DNA of 64,000 bases from Ascaris suum (GCA_013433145.1 CM024176.1:10154520-10218519), one strand, 5' to 3'. Shown: positions 11,801 to 22,351, counted from the first letter of the stretch. Notes: generated by a model not told the origin, from the sequence alone. Numbers and translations are program-made.

Positions 11801-14800
11801 TTTTCTTAAAGCCGAACAGAGCAACGGAAAGGTATCCCTGTGATCTTGTAGATTATGAGCGTTTTAATCGCCATTAAAGGTCGCGACGTGGACGCAGGCT
11901 CACATGCGCCCAATATGACGATTATAGAAGACAACTCGAGCAAGGTGAGCTTTTTTGAAATTGACATCAGGTAGAGTTTAACGCTGTCCAGGTCATCGCC
12001 GAGAGTAGCAAAAAGCGTCGTGCCAGCGATTTCCAAAGTGCTTGTGTGCGTCGTTTCCGTTTAATCAAGCAATCAAGGTGAAGCAAAGAAAATGCAAAAA
12101 ACAAGCGGGATATCGTTCCTCATGTTGGAGGATCATGGCGCGTGCTGTGCTGCAACTCGAAAATGAAACCGAATATGGAAAACTTCTAAAATTTCACTAG
12201 ATCACTGTAAAAAAATGCCCGCAGATAAAAGTTGCAATGAAAAGGCAAAAGATAGGACGATATAAAAGCAATAGATGAGAAGACGTTAAAGAATAATTTG
12301 TTTTTCTACGTCGGCGCCGGGTATTTGGTTGTTTGGGTTGTTTTCACTAGCGACATCCTCATCTGTTGGCAACATCCCCCACGGTATTCGTTCGATGTCG
12401 ATTGTCGGATCGTTCTCGTAAATGCGTAGCATCGCATCAAACTCAGATGTCATCGATTGCACCATTGTGTAGAACTTGGTGGCTCCATGCAGAATCCACA
12501 TCTTAACGAATGAAACATAGGAACCTCTTGTTTACACTGAAAACAAGATTTCGATTTGGAATATGTTTGAGAACGATTCCTTTTTCTGGATATGGATCTG
12601 GCAGGATGAACGACATGACACATTTTCTCACTTTTATTCATCACAGCCTACACAATTCAAAGGCAATATGCCAAATGCATGGAAACCTGGTTTAAGAATT
12701 GCAAATGAAAGTGAAATTTTTGATTGAATGAACAATGAAGATTATCCACAGAAGCGAACCATTTGTTCGATGTTCATGGAAACGCTCCGAATGCTTGTAA
12801 TATAGATGAATTTTTTTAGCGTTTTTTGTTTTCAATTTTTACTCTTTTTTTCGAGAACTGTTGAGATTGACTATTATCGTGAAAAGAATCATAAAAGCAT
12901 ACATTATGCTGTGACAAATTCTTCAGGTTTCTTTTCTAATGACCACTAAAAATACAAAAATATTGCTGGCACTCTCCTTGTTTCGTTACATTTAATTATT
13001 CCCAAGAGAAATGATCGCCTTCAACAGAATATTTTCGCATAAGTAAGTCATTGGAAGAAAAGCAGCAAGACTTGCAGGTTGTTTTCGGTATGTTCCAGGT
13101 TGTACACAGTTTACTGCTCATGAATGCAATCGTATCTTTAGCCAAACGTTGCGTCACTTGCCTCAAAGAAACGAGGAAGAAGTACCCATGCTGCGAGCTG
13201 CATAATCGGAGACACACAAATCGCCAGGCGATGCGGTCGTGGGCGGCTACTGTCAACACGTGAATCTATCAACCGTATTCGTTTACGAACGTACGGCTCC
13301 GAACTATAGCCGATAAATATGGATGATTTCCTGTGTAAAACTTCTTCTATTTCTTCTTTTGGTAATACAGCGTTAGCAAACCGACCACCGTAGTTACATC
13401 TGCAAAATTTTCTGTTAAAGAGGTTGTCGTGCCAAGAAGTACGAAAGAAAGCCCCGAGTAAACTGCAGTAAATGCTGCTTCCATAGCGAAGAGAGGAGGA
13501 GGGGAAAGGGTAAGGAGGTGCAGGGTGAGAGAGGAGGAGAGAACGCGATGTAACTGAGCGGTGCGGAGCTCTTAAAACCAGTTTCTATTATCCCACGTTC
13601 TTCACTTGAGGATTTTGAACGTATCAATGTCGCGATCGAGTTCAAACGACGAAAGAGTTTTTTGGAATGTGGAATGATACTTCAGAACCAGACTTCTGAA
13701 TGCTGACTTCGACCGTGGTGATAATCGATTACTGTGTTCTTTAAAATTCTCCAGTGTTTGCTACAATGAGCTCTATTGAAGATTACTTTGGCCGCCAATG
13801 CGGTGGACAATTGTCGAAGTACTCGTATTCAGTTGCAGTCGAATAGTGTTGGCCGATATACACAGTTAAAGAAGGTGAATATTTGCATTTCGTAATCAGT
13901 GTAATCCTTATTTTATTGTCGGCTATGACATATGCGTTGACTATATATATCTGAAAATTACCTATAACTGTACATGATGAGTAAATCATTATTTCAATTC
14001 ATTTCTGGAATATTTCACATAGGCGTTATAATTAAATTCTCCTGAGAGGTGGTTACAGTTAAAATTTTGAGATATGTTGATCTAGAATCACTTTTCTCAG
14101 AGTGTCTACAATATCAAATGTTTGTGTTAATCCTCAGTCATGTTGGGAATATTAAAATAAAAGGTTAGAAAAAGCGGATAGTCCGGAATTGATTTGCGTT
14201 ACCAGCGTAGCATAGTGTATTCATTGTCTCACATTTCGAGGATCTGATCTTTCGCGCTCTTTGCGCGCAACACATATTCACAACGCTTCTTCCGACAGGA
14301 GCGATTCACCGCCGAGAGAGGAATATCCCTAACCGCTACATTTAGCCCTGTGAGGCTCCTGGATAAATTCTCTTGTGGAAGCGTACAATGGAGGAAATGT
14401 GCCATTATCGGAATCACCTTTTCGAAATTTTAACTAGGTCCGGAGATGGTAATAATCTTTATCAAACCTCTATTGTTGTGACCTCTAATAAAGGAAGCCT
14501 AATCACTCAGAACAACTTTTCGACGTTATGAGGGACGGACATGACTTTTTTTATGTCGTGACGGTAAGTTCTGAAGAGTGATACTGCCTGCAAACGTCTA
14601 ACATCATATTTTATATATTAATAGGTTGGGTTTCTGAGCCGAAAATTTCAATGCGAAAATTTCGTTAATTTCTTCCGCTGCCTATCTTGAATTGATTGAT
14701 TTCCTTTAGGTATTTATTCAAGCGCTTCCTCATAAACTACATATCCGTTTTCTCACATTAATGTCTTCAAGTGCAATACCGGGAATGCACCGCTTCTTTT

Positions 14801-14964
14801 CATCAACCCGGAGAATGAATTTGCGCCATAGTTGGTTGAACGTTTTATCGCATTCTCGATGCTGTAGTACCTCTCCACTGCTCGAAAAACGTAATGCAGC
14901 AAATAGAGCGAAATTGACAAAATGCAAATCGTTCGAACAATATGCCGATTTGATAGAAACATTC
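8589..14964 (-). CDS. Glycosyltransferase family 92 (GT92/DUF23) gene, copy 1
   Basis: A nine-exon minus-strand model assembled from protein-like blocks with matching splice phases. Proposed exons: 14758-14964, 14233-14417, 13787-13950, 13186-13399, 12310-12536, 10987-11175, 10230-10331, 9737-9855, 8589-8859. Hallmarks of GT92: an ICVSPI block, HGATKFY followed by DAMLRIYENDP, LNDCLLRSR, the D-x-D-bearing ATVDYDEIFVV, then a VIVRPEMTKSV/NVHMPRD block near the C-terminus. GT92 enzymes are type II membrane proteins, commonly galactosyltransferases acting in the Golgi; the acceptor here is unknown. An N-terminal hydrophobic anchor fits. As written, frame problems remain in exons 1, 2 and at the exon 4/5 junction, so this is an intact gene with sequence errors or a recent pseudogene. 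Confidence 0.85.
9737..9855 (-). CDS. GT92 copy 1, exon 8
   Basis: 119 nt, begins phase 0 after tttacag with VIVRPEMTKSVNVHMPRDME and ends in phase 2 within an Arg codon (IFHSR). The I-V-R-P and V-H-M-P elements match the late GT92 block that precedes a conserved H-x-R. Almost identical in the three units. Confidence 0.85.
10230..10331 (-). CDS. GT92 copy 1, exon 7
   Basis: Exactly 34 codons, phase 0 at both ends, after cttcag and before a GTGAGA donor. Reads DQARYIRHPSDLSFYPLRNI and then NEIYPTGSMSK. It continues the GT92 C-terminal half directly from FVFYD of exon 6. One base is missing in unit 2 and compensating indels occur in unit 3. Confidence 0.8.
10987..11175 (-). CDS. GT92 copy 1, exon 6: D-x-D exon
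   Basis: 189 nt, phase 0 at both ends. Reads QTLSLNDCLLRSRSSAEYVA then TVDYDEIFVV, with the acidic D-Y-D triad expected to bind the metal and nucleotide sugar in GT-A type enzymes, followed by STLLELLDSF and FIFRSSFVFYD. This is the most diagnostic exon of the gene. In unit 2 a single extra base shifts its frame; in unit 3 it is deleted. Confidence 0.88.
12310..12536 (-). CDS. GT92 copy 1, exon 5
   Basis: Contains SYVSFVKMWILHGATKFY, then DAMLRIYENDPTIDIERIPW and NNPNNQIPGAD, ending at a GTAGAA donor in phase 0. The H-G-A-T-K-F-Y and I-E-R-I-P-W blocks are core GT92 sequence. Units 1 and 3 have aacaagagg where unit 2 has aacaaagg near the acceptor, and only unit 2 stays open across it, so the exon start is not settled; the given upper limit assumes the ttttcag acceptor. 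Confidence 0.8.
13186..13399 (-). CDS. GT92 copy 1, exon 4
   Basis: Follows ttttgcag and continues the frame of exon 3 as CNYGGRFANAVLPKEE, open for 71 codons through RPHRLAICVSPIMQLAAW, the conserved C-V-S-P block of GT92. The donor TGG|GTACTT leaves phase 0, which does not match the best frame of exon 5. Unit 3 has one extra base just before this point, which would change the phase, so the junction is uncertain. The end coordinate is a best guess. Confidence 0.75.
13490..13545 (+). repeat. Purine-rich tract in a GT92 intron
   Basis: A nearly all-purine run rich in GGA/GAG with several G triplets, in the intron between exons 3 and 4 (unit 2 at about 34107-34163, unit 3 at about 58722-58775). 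The strand is C/T-rich in the direction of GT92 transcription. Possibly able to form triplex or quadruplex DNA; no function is indicated. Confidence 0.5.
13787..13950 (-). CDS. GT92 copy 1, exon 3
   Basis: Begins after ttttcag in phase 0 and reads YIVNAYVIADNKIRITLITK then a CPPHW block. This matches the start of the GT92 domain, where a V-x-A-Y motif is followed by R-I-T. It ends within codon AA|, which is completed by the first base of exon 4 to give Lys, a good internal check on the model. 164 nt here and in unit 2. Confidence 0.8.
14233..14417 (-). CDS. GT92 copy 1, exon 2 (lumenal stem, Cys-rich end)
   Basis: The end of this exon reads VNRSCRKKRCEYVLRA. It carries one base fewer than unit 3: unit 3 reads KDQYPRN and runs in phase 0 into exon 3, whereas here the frame shifts to KDQILEM and a stop. 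The first part also looks protein-like in a second frame (NGTFPPLYASTREFI), so the start may hold another shift common to all copies. The donor is a strong GTGAGA. The assignment rests on its position and phase before exon 3. Confidence 0.55.
14758..14964 (-). CDS. GT92 copy 1, exon 1: signal anchor
   Basis: Starts right after an acceptor (ttttacag) with GA-ATG, the usual look of a nematode trans-spliced first exon. Reads MFLSNRHIVR then a hydrophobic stretch TICILSISLYLLHYVF (residues about 11-26), as expected for a type II Golgi anchor. The second half of the exon looks protein-like in another frame (DEKKRCIPGIALEDIN), which ends in phase 0 at a GTGAGA donor. A one-base indel near the middle would join the two frames; units 1 and 2 agree with each other there, so this is unresolved. 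Confidence 0.6.
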
Positions 14965-14974
14965 CTGTAAAATC
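14965..14974 (-). promoter_or_regulatory. Probable spliced-leader acceptor of the GT92 gene
   Basis: On the minus strand a ttttacag acceptor directly precedes GA-ATG of the anchor exon, with no coding exon recognised further upstream before the CA-rich tract. Such an acceptor 2 nt before the start codon is typical of nematode SL trans-splicing; this is inferred, not shown. The copy in unit 3 keeps the acceptor but has lost the ATG. Confidence 0.45.
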
Positions 14975-15061
14975 GAATCACCATGTGATGTTGCATTGAG
15001 AAATCATTTAAGCGACTTGACAACGCGAATGTAACCTGAAAATGGAATGAAGCGCGAACAC

Positions 15062-15735
15062 AAGTGCGAACATATATACGCACACATACATACACACATA
15101 CACTTGCGATCGCACACCTACACAGATCAACGAACACACACCTACACGCTGCTGCACGCACACCTACACTCACACACACCTATGCGCAGGTCTACACCCA
15201 CTTGCACACGCCTACACACGTACACGCTTACACACCTGCAGACACACCTAGACACATGACAACGACACACACCGACAGACACTTCGACACACCTACACGC
15301 CTGCACGTGAGCACCTACACACACACGCACGCACGCACGCATGCACACGCACACACACGCACGCGCACACAAGCGCACACACACACGCCACACACACGCG
15401 CGCACACACGCACGCACGCGCGCACACACGCGCACACACACGCACACAAGCGCACACACCAACGCACACACACACGCGCACACACGCGCACACACACACA
15501 CGCACGCGCACACACACACACACACGCACACACACGCGCGCACACACGTGCACACACACACACACACACGCACACGTAACGTACACACGCACACATACAC
15601 ATTACACACACTTACCACACACATACTGCACACACCTTCATGCACATCTGTACACACGAAGGCCTAAATACGCACCCAAAACGTACCTGGACACACACAC
15701 CCACACTCGCACCCACACACGCAAACACACGACTT
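15062..15735. repeat. CA/CG-rich microsatellite tract, unit 1
   Basis: Irregular (CA)n mixed with CGCA and CACACG motifs, alternating pyrimidine-purine almost throughout, flanked by sparser CACCTACA-type repeats. It lies about 100 bases upstream of the GT92 anchor exon. The length and inner order differ from the tracts at 35698-36303 and 60310-61015. Long frames inside it encode only Thr-His or Cys-Val repeats and are not genes. Confidence 0.95.
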
Positions 15736-17961
15736 GGTATTGAAATTTGCCTTATTGCTCCCTACATTGCCACAGCAGTAATGGAGCTTCATATGTTCTC
15801 TCAAGAAGTGGCTCATAGTTACTTTGAAACCCTCATTCACCTCTGTTGTCATTACTTTCTTTTGCATTCGAGAAACACCGTCCCCGAATATAAATTTAAA
15901 TTTCTAGACCATTTTGACCATTTCTAGAACCTAATGTTGATTTCAGTGAAATAATTGAATTTTAAAGATTTATAGCATATAGAAAGATATATGATTTGAA
16001 TAAATTGAGGAGTTCATAATAAAAAACGGGTAATTTTAATCATATACGATGCTAGTAAAAAACCTGTGCCTTTTATGTGGAACGAAAAATTTTTCACAGG
16101 ATATTTGTATGTTCAATTTTTCGTCGATCCATTAAGTATGTAAATCCCACTTTTTGAACGCTTCAGAAGAAATTTCAAACGCTTCACTCTTCGACGTTAT
16201 TTTAGGAGTGTGGACTTATCCAGCGGAAACAAGATGTTCAAAGAAGTAGACAAGGCAAGGAGAAATACTCATATAACTTTGTGTATTCACTGTGATGGCA
16301 TGAATTCGAATAAAGTCCTTTCGATGTCAATGAAGTTTGTTAATTAGAAATGCTATTGCGTTAAGCAAGTAGGCGATCTTCTCGTATGTATTCTGACAGT
16401 TCATCAACTAAATTCCATGACACTTGACACATGACATTTACCCTAACACTCTTTTCATACGTCTGTGATACTTCCAGTACGATAATGCTGTGTCTGTGTA
16501 GGTCTGTATGTCCGTGTGGAAGCTTCAACCTGAAGACCGCAGACTCTGAAATTGCAAGATTTGACGGAAAAATTGTGTACTATAAAGTAGCTAGCCACCA
16601 GTTTTGAAAAGAGTTGTCGGAACTTAAAGACGTTAGCAGATTAAAGCGCATTGTAGATTTCCGTTTCATGTCCAGCATAGCACGAAAAACAAATGTCATA
16701 TGAAAAAATGGGTTCATTTTGCACTATGAAATATGAGAACATTTTACTCTTTGTAATTTTTTTTATCTGCCGATGTTTGCATTTTTGTTTAAATGTTGAA
16801 TATGATCCTATATGCGCTGTGCCCGTGCTATATTTCTTTTTCTCGCATGTCCTGTGAACAGAAATTACTCTGTGGTCTGTTTCTAAAATGGTTTCTTTCA
16901 CGGAAAAGGAAATATAAAAGGGTAGCATATTTTTAGCAAATTTAAAAGATCCGATAAATAGCTCGATTACAAGCGAGAGAAATAAAATTAGCGAATGGTA
17001 CAATAAATTGATCCCAAAATCAATTCTTACAAAAATCAATATCACGCATGGAGCAAAGAGAAGAATAACCGAATGTCGAATCGGTTAAGATCGACGAAAG
17101 AAATTATCGGCGAATAAATTGAAATAACGCCTTCGAACTTATTTACAAAGATTCATATCTTCCCGATGAGGTGCATATCTATTTCAACGTCGCAAATGTG
17201 TTCGAAATTTTTGACAACACATTTCGGCTTTATCTTTACGGAAATGTTGACGAACTTTTACATCAAAACCATATCAGTAATTGTAGTGATCACTAATCGA
17301 AAATCCTTTGCAATCATTTTTTTTTCGTTGGTTCATTAGAATGAAAATGTAATGATGCATCATATATTCGAGTATGACCTTAATATGTTGATCACCAATA
17401 GAGAAGGAAGAAATTTCCTTTATGCTGTGAAAATTTCGATGCATATCAATTTTTCATCTTTTAGAGATCAAATTGCGGAGAAATGAGAGCCAATCAATCG
17501 AGCCTGATTGTAACCAGAAAAGTGCAAATAAATGACACAAAAAAGTAGTTGGCTCTTCAACAAATCTTTGCTTTTTCAGTAGAAAGGATTTACGTTTATC
17601 TAAGCGAGCAGAGAAAAATAGAGAAAAAGAAAAACTGAACAATTGAGAAAAAACTTCAAAACATTTGCAAATAGCGGGCGGATGACAGCGTTAATGAACA
17701 AATTGAAATAACGCTATTGACCTCATTTATAACGATCTTATCTTGTCGAAGGCGTGTAAAACTATACTAAGAGCGCAAGCGCGTTCGAAATTCTTATAGA
17801 GATATTGTGAGCTTATTGTTTTCATTAAAATAGAGATGAATTTATGCATCAGTTCATATAATCGTTTATAGCAGTCAACAATAGAAATATTCTCTAGGCA
17901 ATTTTCCATTATTGCCTTAGTAAGATGAACATATAGAAGATATACTGTAGGCCATTCGAAA
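15736..17961. other. Non-coding stretch with a diverged internal duplication
   Basis: AT-rich sequence shared by all units. The segment at about 17110-17215 and the one at about 17690-17795 are recognisably related: both contain ATTGAAATAACGC and, further on, GCG/AATGTGTTCGAAAT or GCGCGTTCGAAAT. The first is open on the + strand for about 60 codons (YLPDEVHIYFNVANVF) with no start codon; the second is interrupted. No family is recognised. Confidence 0.45.
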
Positions 17962-18285
17962 TTGTTAACGAAGCTCAACGGCATATTAGGGTATATCAAC
18001 CAGCGACATTGGCCACTTCATTCTCGCATGACTATTATAAATGAGATCAACGATTCAAACTTCGAAATTGACCTTCCACCGCATGACACGTCTAAGATGA
18101 AACGGAAGATCGACAATTCAATTGGAGGATTCGGTATACTTGCAAGAAGTCAAATGTCGGTTGGTAGTTACGCCTTGATGATGAGGGAAATCAAAAAAAG
18201 AGAGATGAAAAAAACAAACGGCAGAAAGTTGATGGTCACTCGTTCGCTCGTAACGCCGACATTGATCTTTCATGATGACAAATAA
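17962..18285 (+). CDS. Conserved hypothetical ORF or 3' exon
   Basis: Open for 107 codons. The last 80 or so, from NEINDSNFEIDLPPHDTSKM to TPTLIFHDDK, are identical in unit 2 (to 38849) and still recognisable but broken in unit 3 (63345-63596). The composition is hydrophilic, with a basic patch (REIKKREMKKTNGRK). An AATAAA-like signal overlaps the stop. The upstream part differs by one base between units, so the start is unclear and this may be a terminal exon. No known domain; identity between recent duplicates does not prove coding. Confidence 0.35.
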   Translation: MLTKLNGILGYINQRHWPLHSRMTIINEINDSNFEIDLPPHDTSKMKRKIDNSIGGFGILARSQMSVGSYALMMREIKKREMKKTNGRKLMVTRSLVTPTLIFHDDK

Positions 18286-19390
18286 ATTTGCTATTGAAAA
18301 CCAACTCATCATTTTTTATTCTAGGCAAGTTGTTGAAATGAAAAACTCATGTCCTCTCCTTTCAATCTCTCTTTAGTGACTCTTTTCGAGGGTTTATCTT
18401 CCAGTCGTCATCGAGGTCAGATCCACAGCTTTATCATCCATTAGGCTATAGGTTGCCATTATCTCATTCGTTCAGCATTTCAACGAATAAAACCTTCAGT
18501 TTCACTTGCGGTAAGGATGAAGCTTTATTAGAAATACAGCAGGTGTTTATTGGTTGCTTAGTCTCTTTTCTGATTCAAGACAAATGGAAGACAAATGAAC
18601 CAAATATACCCGACTTCCTCATAAGAACTGCTTATATCACATCGCAATTTGGGAGATTAAATTCTCGTTGCCTAGAATACATCATGAAATGTCTTATCGA
18701 GACGAGTTTAACCACTAATTCCCAATTTTTTAAACTGCTCATTTGAAATGGAAATTTAGACGAACACCAACTTAATTTTTGCTGAATTTTAGCTATGAGC
18801 AAGACAAACGAATGGAACTAATCAAATGAATATGAAACTAGAGCATACACTTAACATTCATCAAGAAATCTTCCTATAACGTGACGAATATGAAATATTT
18901 CAACGACGATGGAGCCTATCTACTGCGTATTAAGGATATCCATAACAATGCCAAACATATCCACGACGTGAAATTCGAGCAATGAAGAGAATAGCACGCT
19001 TATTGTCACATATGTCTCATTTGTTGCCATCAATCGCTTTTTATTGTATTCATATCTCACATCCTGAAATTTATGCAAGTTCTTTTATAAACATGGTGCT
19101 CGTCAAATCTTCGCTTTGCAGATGAAAACATGTACCGAAAATCGCTCTGTGGACAGCATCTAACAAAATATGGATTCTTGGGAGGTACTCACCTCAAAGA
19201 AGTTGTTTCAAGACGTAGCCACCATTTCAGTTTCCACATGAAGCTTCATCGCTAAAAACATTGCATTATAAAATGAAAAAAGGAAAAGAAAATTTTATCG
19301 GTTTCCATGAGGAATCAGTAGACGACGCTCTGTCCACGGTGTGCACAGAAAATTAGCTGTATGAAGAAGATATTCGCGGGCAACGGAAGT
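18286..19390. other. No gene recognised
   Basis: Shared unit sequence. A + strand frame at 18453-18746 of 97 codons is open in unit 1 but shifts in unit 2. I see no splice-supported exon and no repeat structure. Confidence 0.4.
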
Positions 19391-19727
19391 GCAACCTCCT
19401 CGTTTGTTTTGCTTCAATCTCATAGTCTGTGTTTGTTACTTAAGAGTAATAAACTAAGACAAAAAGCAACATTTTACCTTTCTCATCATTTCCTCAGTAA
19501 GGTGAGCAGCTTGGAGCAACTAGAGTATGAAGTTGGTATTGTCGAAACCACCGTACAATCGATTCTGCCACCTTGGATGCATTTGCTTAGCATTAACTTG
19601 CCAACCCCAAGACGATCGGTACTCGTCGACATGGCTGTGAAAATAGATAGAACGAGTATTCGGAGAGGACATAGAATGTGGCATGGTTCCCTAGGCACTG
19701 ATATCATTGGATGTTCGTGAGAACAAG
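19391..19727 (+). repeat. Left arm of an imperfect inverted repeat, unit 1
   Basis: Matches the reverse complement of 20971-21300 over its whole length with scattered substitutions and small gaps. Landmarks shared by both arms: CTCGTTTGTTTTGCTT at the outer end, GAGTATGAAGTTGGTATTGT in the middle and TGGATGTTCGTGAGAA at the inner end. An open + frame crosses this arm (SLEQLEYEVGIVETTVQS) but is broken in the other arm. It could be foldback-element termini or two inverted copies of an old exon. Confidence 0.8.
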
Positions 19728-20970
19728 TTGATGTCAGTGTGGCTCTATTCGAGGAAGAGGGATGAAACACCTGTTAGATCGGCCAATAAAAGAATCGAAA
19801 ATTTTCTAGGAAGAAGGGGGTTGTTGTTACTGTACATTTTGTTTCTCTAAAGGGATTACGAAACGAAGGAAGAAGCCACAGGTAAATAATATGGATGGGA
19901 ATATGAACAGGTCGTCAGCGACGTTTTGAGAACTCTCCACGACGACAAGAATGGTATTCATCAATGTAATGTGCTCATTTCCTTATGCTCAATGACTCTA
20001 TATTCCGCTTCATCGAAAATTTCCACATGCCGTAAAACATTAATTTTTGATTAAAGAAGCCATCCTGAAATGCATATCAAAAACCACTCTAGAATGAGTA
20101 TACGCGAAAAAGTCGGACTTATGCAGCACATATTAAATCATGAAATTCTAAGGTATGTGAAAATTACAGGTGTATTAGTAAGGTATTTGTTGAAATAAAC
20201 GGGTTGATCATAGAAGAAGAATACTCGACGTCAAGAAAAAAGATTCAATAACCTATTCTTCAAGTAACTTAGAGAAAACATAGTGCAGCGAAAGAAAAAT
20301 CTGCAGTTATTATTGAAATACATGGTCGCTTCACTTTTTTTGATATATTTCTTGTACTGTCACATTTTCTATTCATTTTCCGAAATAGTATTTTCATGAC
20401 ACCAATAGAGTAAATCATGGTACTTGCAACAGGAAGCGTCTGTTCAAATAGAAATCAAGGATTCGGAGTTGCTCATATTATCACTAAACCGCAATAAAGA
20501 GAAGCATCATTTATTGAAGTACCGAATAAATTTTATTGTTCCCCCAGTTTTTCACCTTGAGTGGAGTCGGTTCATTTGCTTCTCTTAGGGTGCTCAGAGA
20601 TGCAACAGTTCTCATCACTGGCGATCTTCTAATGTTGAGACACCGCAGCCTCAACCACCGTTCGTGTTGGATTGCTTAATCACGTATTGAAGAACACTGT
20701 GATCGTTTGTTGAACACCTGCTCTACAGACTCCTGTAAATGCCACGGAAGGTCCTTCTTTTGCGTAGACAGCATCCAAGCATTCTCAGAGTGTTGCGCGT
20801 AGGCATGTATTTGGTGGTGAGGCGAAGTTTAGGTTGGTGCATTTGCAATACGGTTGTAAAAATGGGATGAACATGGGTGCCCGCTGCGATAAACTATTGA
20901 ATGAGCGGTAGTAGAGTTTCGATATCACGATGATCGACAAACTGCATGAAAGCTTGACCACATCATCATT
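19728..20970. other. Spacer of the inverted repeat, unit 1
   Basis: About 1.24 kb. Minus-strand open stretches occur in 20700-20970 and a + strand frame near 20420-20680 (84 codons open in unit 2 at 40996-41250). None shows a recognised motif. No transposase-like sequence is visible. Confidence 0.45.
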
Positions 20971-21300
20971 TTCTTCTCACGAACATCCACTGATATTAAT
21001 ACCCAGCTAACCTTGCCACACTGTATTCTTCTCCTCGTGTTCCATCTATTTTCATTGCTACGTCAATGAGTTCCGATTGTTTGGTTCTGGCAAATTAATG
21101 CTCAGCGAGCGCGTTCAAAATCGCGGGGTCAATTGCATGGTAGTTTCGACAATACCAACTTCATACTCTCGTTGCTGCAAATTGCTCACCTTGTTGAAGA
21201 AATGACGAGAAAGATAAAGTGTGCTTTGTATCTCAGCTCATTACTCTTAAGCAACAAATATAGGCTTTAAAGTTCAAGCAAAACAAACGAGAATGTTGCA
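20971..21300 (-). repeat. Right arm of the inverted repeat, unit 1
   Basis: The reverse complement pairs with 19391-19727. This arm is the more decayed: frames open in the left arm are interrupted here. The outer end reads gcattc/tctcgtttg in both arms after reorientation. Confidence 0.8.
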
Positions 21301-21671
21301 TTCCTGTCATAATGTGCCATCTCAGTTATGAGCAAGAAATAAATTTAGCTTTATGAATTTAAGGCAATAATAGTTGGAAAATAGGGGAAATCATCAAATG
21401 AATAATAAGAAACAAACTTGCCAACAGACAAATCATATGTGACGATTAGTCAACGCTACTTTTGTTGAATTGGGAAATTCATTCAACAATCTCAATTTTG
21501 ATTTCAAAATGTATCGACGCGAACGATTTCGCTTCGATTTATTTCCTTTCTTCTTCTTATTTTTATAAATGTCCATTAACTGTGTTCACAAATATGTATA
21601 TGTCCGTCTCTCTATCTTCTGAGGAACTAAAATTAGAATTAAAACCAAAAATTAGAATTAAAACCAAAATG
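21301..21671. other. Spacer next to the LTR, with a short direct duplication
   Basis: A 19-base motif, AAAATTAGAATTAAAACC plus A, is present twice in tandem at about 21629-21667, ending against the LTR. No target-site duplication can be tested because the 5' LTR is missing. Confidence 0.5.
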
Positions 21672-21929
21672 TGTTGTACTGCTGCCGGGTTGTAGAGAAA
21701 AGACGACACGAGTCGAAGCGAAGTTTGCTCAAACAATTCGGTAACTGAACAGATGTCGTGAAAAAACCAACCAATATCATCGGCTGAACATGCACCATGG
21801 CTAACCGGTTTGAATTACACAACTACAGAAATAGAGGAACAGCGAAATATTATGGGGCAGAGAAAGAATAGATATCACCGAAGTCGATCTATGCAAAATT
21901 GAGTTGCAACACGGTCGTTCACCACAACA
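21672..21929 (-). repeat. 3' LTR of the Gypsy element, unit 1
   Basis: 258 bp in element orientation, from TGTTGTGG to GTACAACA, with TGTTGT/ACAACA terminal inverted repeats. It follows the polypurine tract directly, which fixes its start. The integrase frame ends with a TGA just inside it. Same length in unit 2. Confidence 0.8.
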
Positions 21930-22350
21930 CCTCCCCTTTCGAGTTACGAACGATAAGTCGCTTTTTGTGGGGTCCATGTGAAGACGTTTTGGGGGCGCGG
22001 CGAGTGCGCGTTGAGCGATGGAGGTAGATCGTCGGCGTAGAAGAATTTGAAACTGGATTTGCGCGGCTGGTGTTAGAGTTGAACAGCGGCAGGTCGAATA
22101 CGTCCAGCAATTGACCAAGAGTAGGCGTTTTGTTGCGCGATTGCAGTTTGTTGATGTGACGTGTCCAAAGAAGGTTTCCACAACGCACGGAGTATGTCGC
22201 GTTGCCGACTTTGCGTACGACGATGCCCGGTATCCAGGTGCTTTTGGGTCCTCGATAATCCTTGGCGTAGACAGCGTCACCGACCTCAAAGTGACGGCGA
22301 CGAACCCCGTGATGGCGATTAAACTGCTCTTCCATTTTAGTGTCGCGTAG
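21919..22350 (-). pseudogene. Gypsy integrase C-terminal remnant, unit 1
   Basis: Encodes MEEQFNRHHGVRRRHFEVGD then VYAKDYRG, WIPGIVVRKVG and RHINKLQSR. This is the GPY/F-type module at the end of Ty3/Gypsy integrases (F-x-V-G-D, W-x-x-G, R-H-x-x-x-L). The zinc-binding and D,D-E core parts are absent. It ends at the TGA that overlaps the LTR. Confidence 0.8.
21930..21940 (-). other. Polypurine tract of the Gypsy element, unit 1
   Basis: GAAAGGGGAGG in element orientation, immediately 5' of the LTR, the expected priming site for plus-strand synthesis in LTR elements. Confidence 0.8.
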
Positions 22351-22351
22351 T

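Noticed and set aside
11806..12036. Minus frame of 76 codons, nearly identical in units 1 and 2, as a GT92 exon
   Set aside because: It lies between exons 5 and 6, which already join in phase 0, and it shows no GT92 motif. Conservation simply follows unit identity.
15064..15667. Long Thr-His-rich and Cys-Val-rich open frames on both strands
   Set aside because: They are translations of the CA/CG microsatellite in several overlapping frames; the same happens at 35354-36382 and 60286-61176.
22111..22350. + strand frames across the integrase remnant
   Set aside because: Shadows of the minus-strand GPY/F module.
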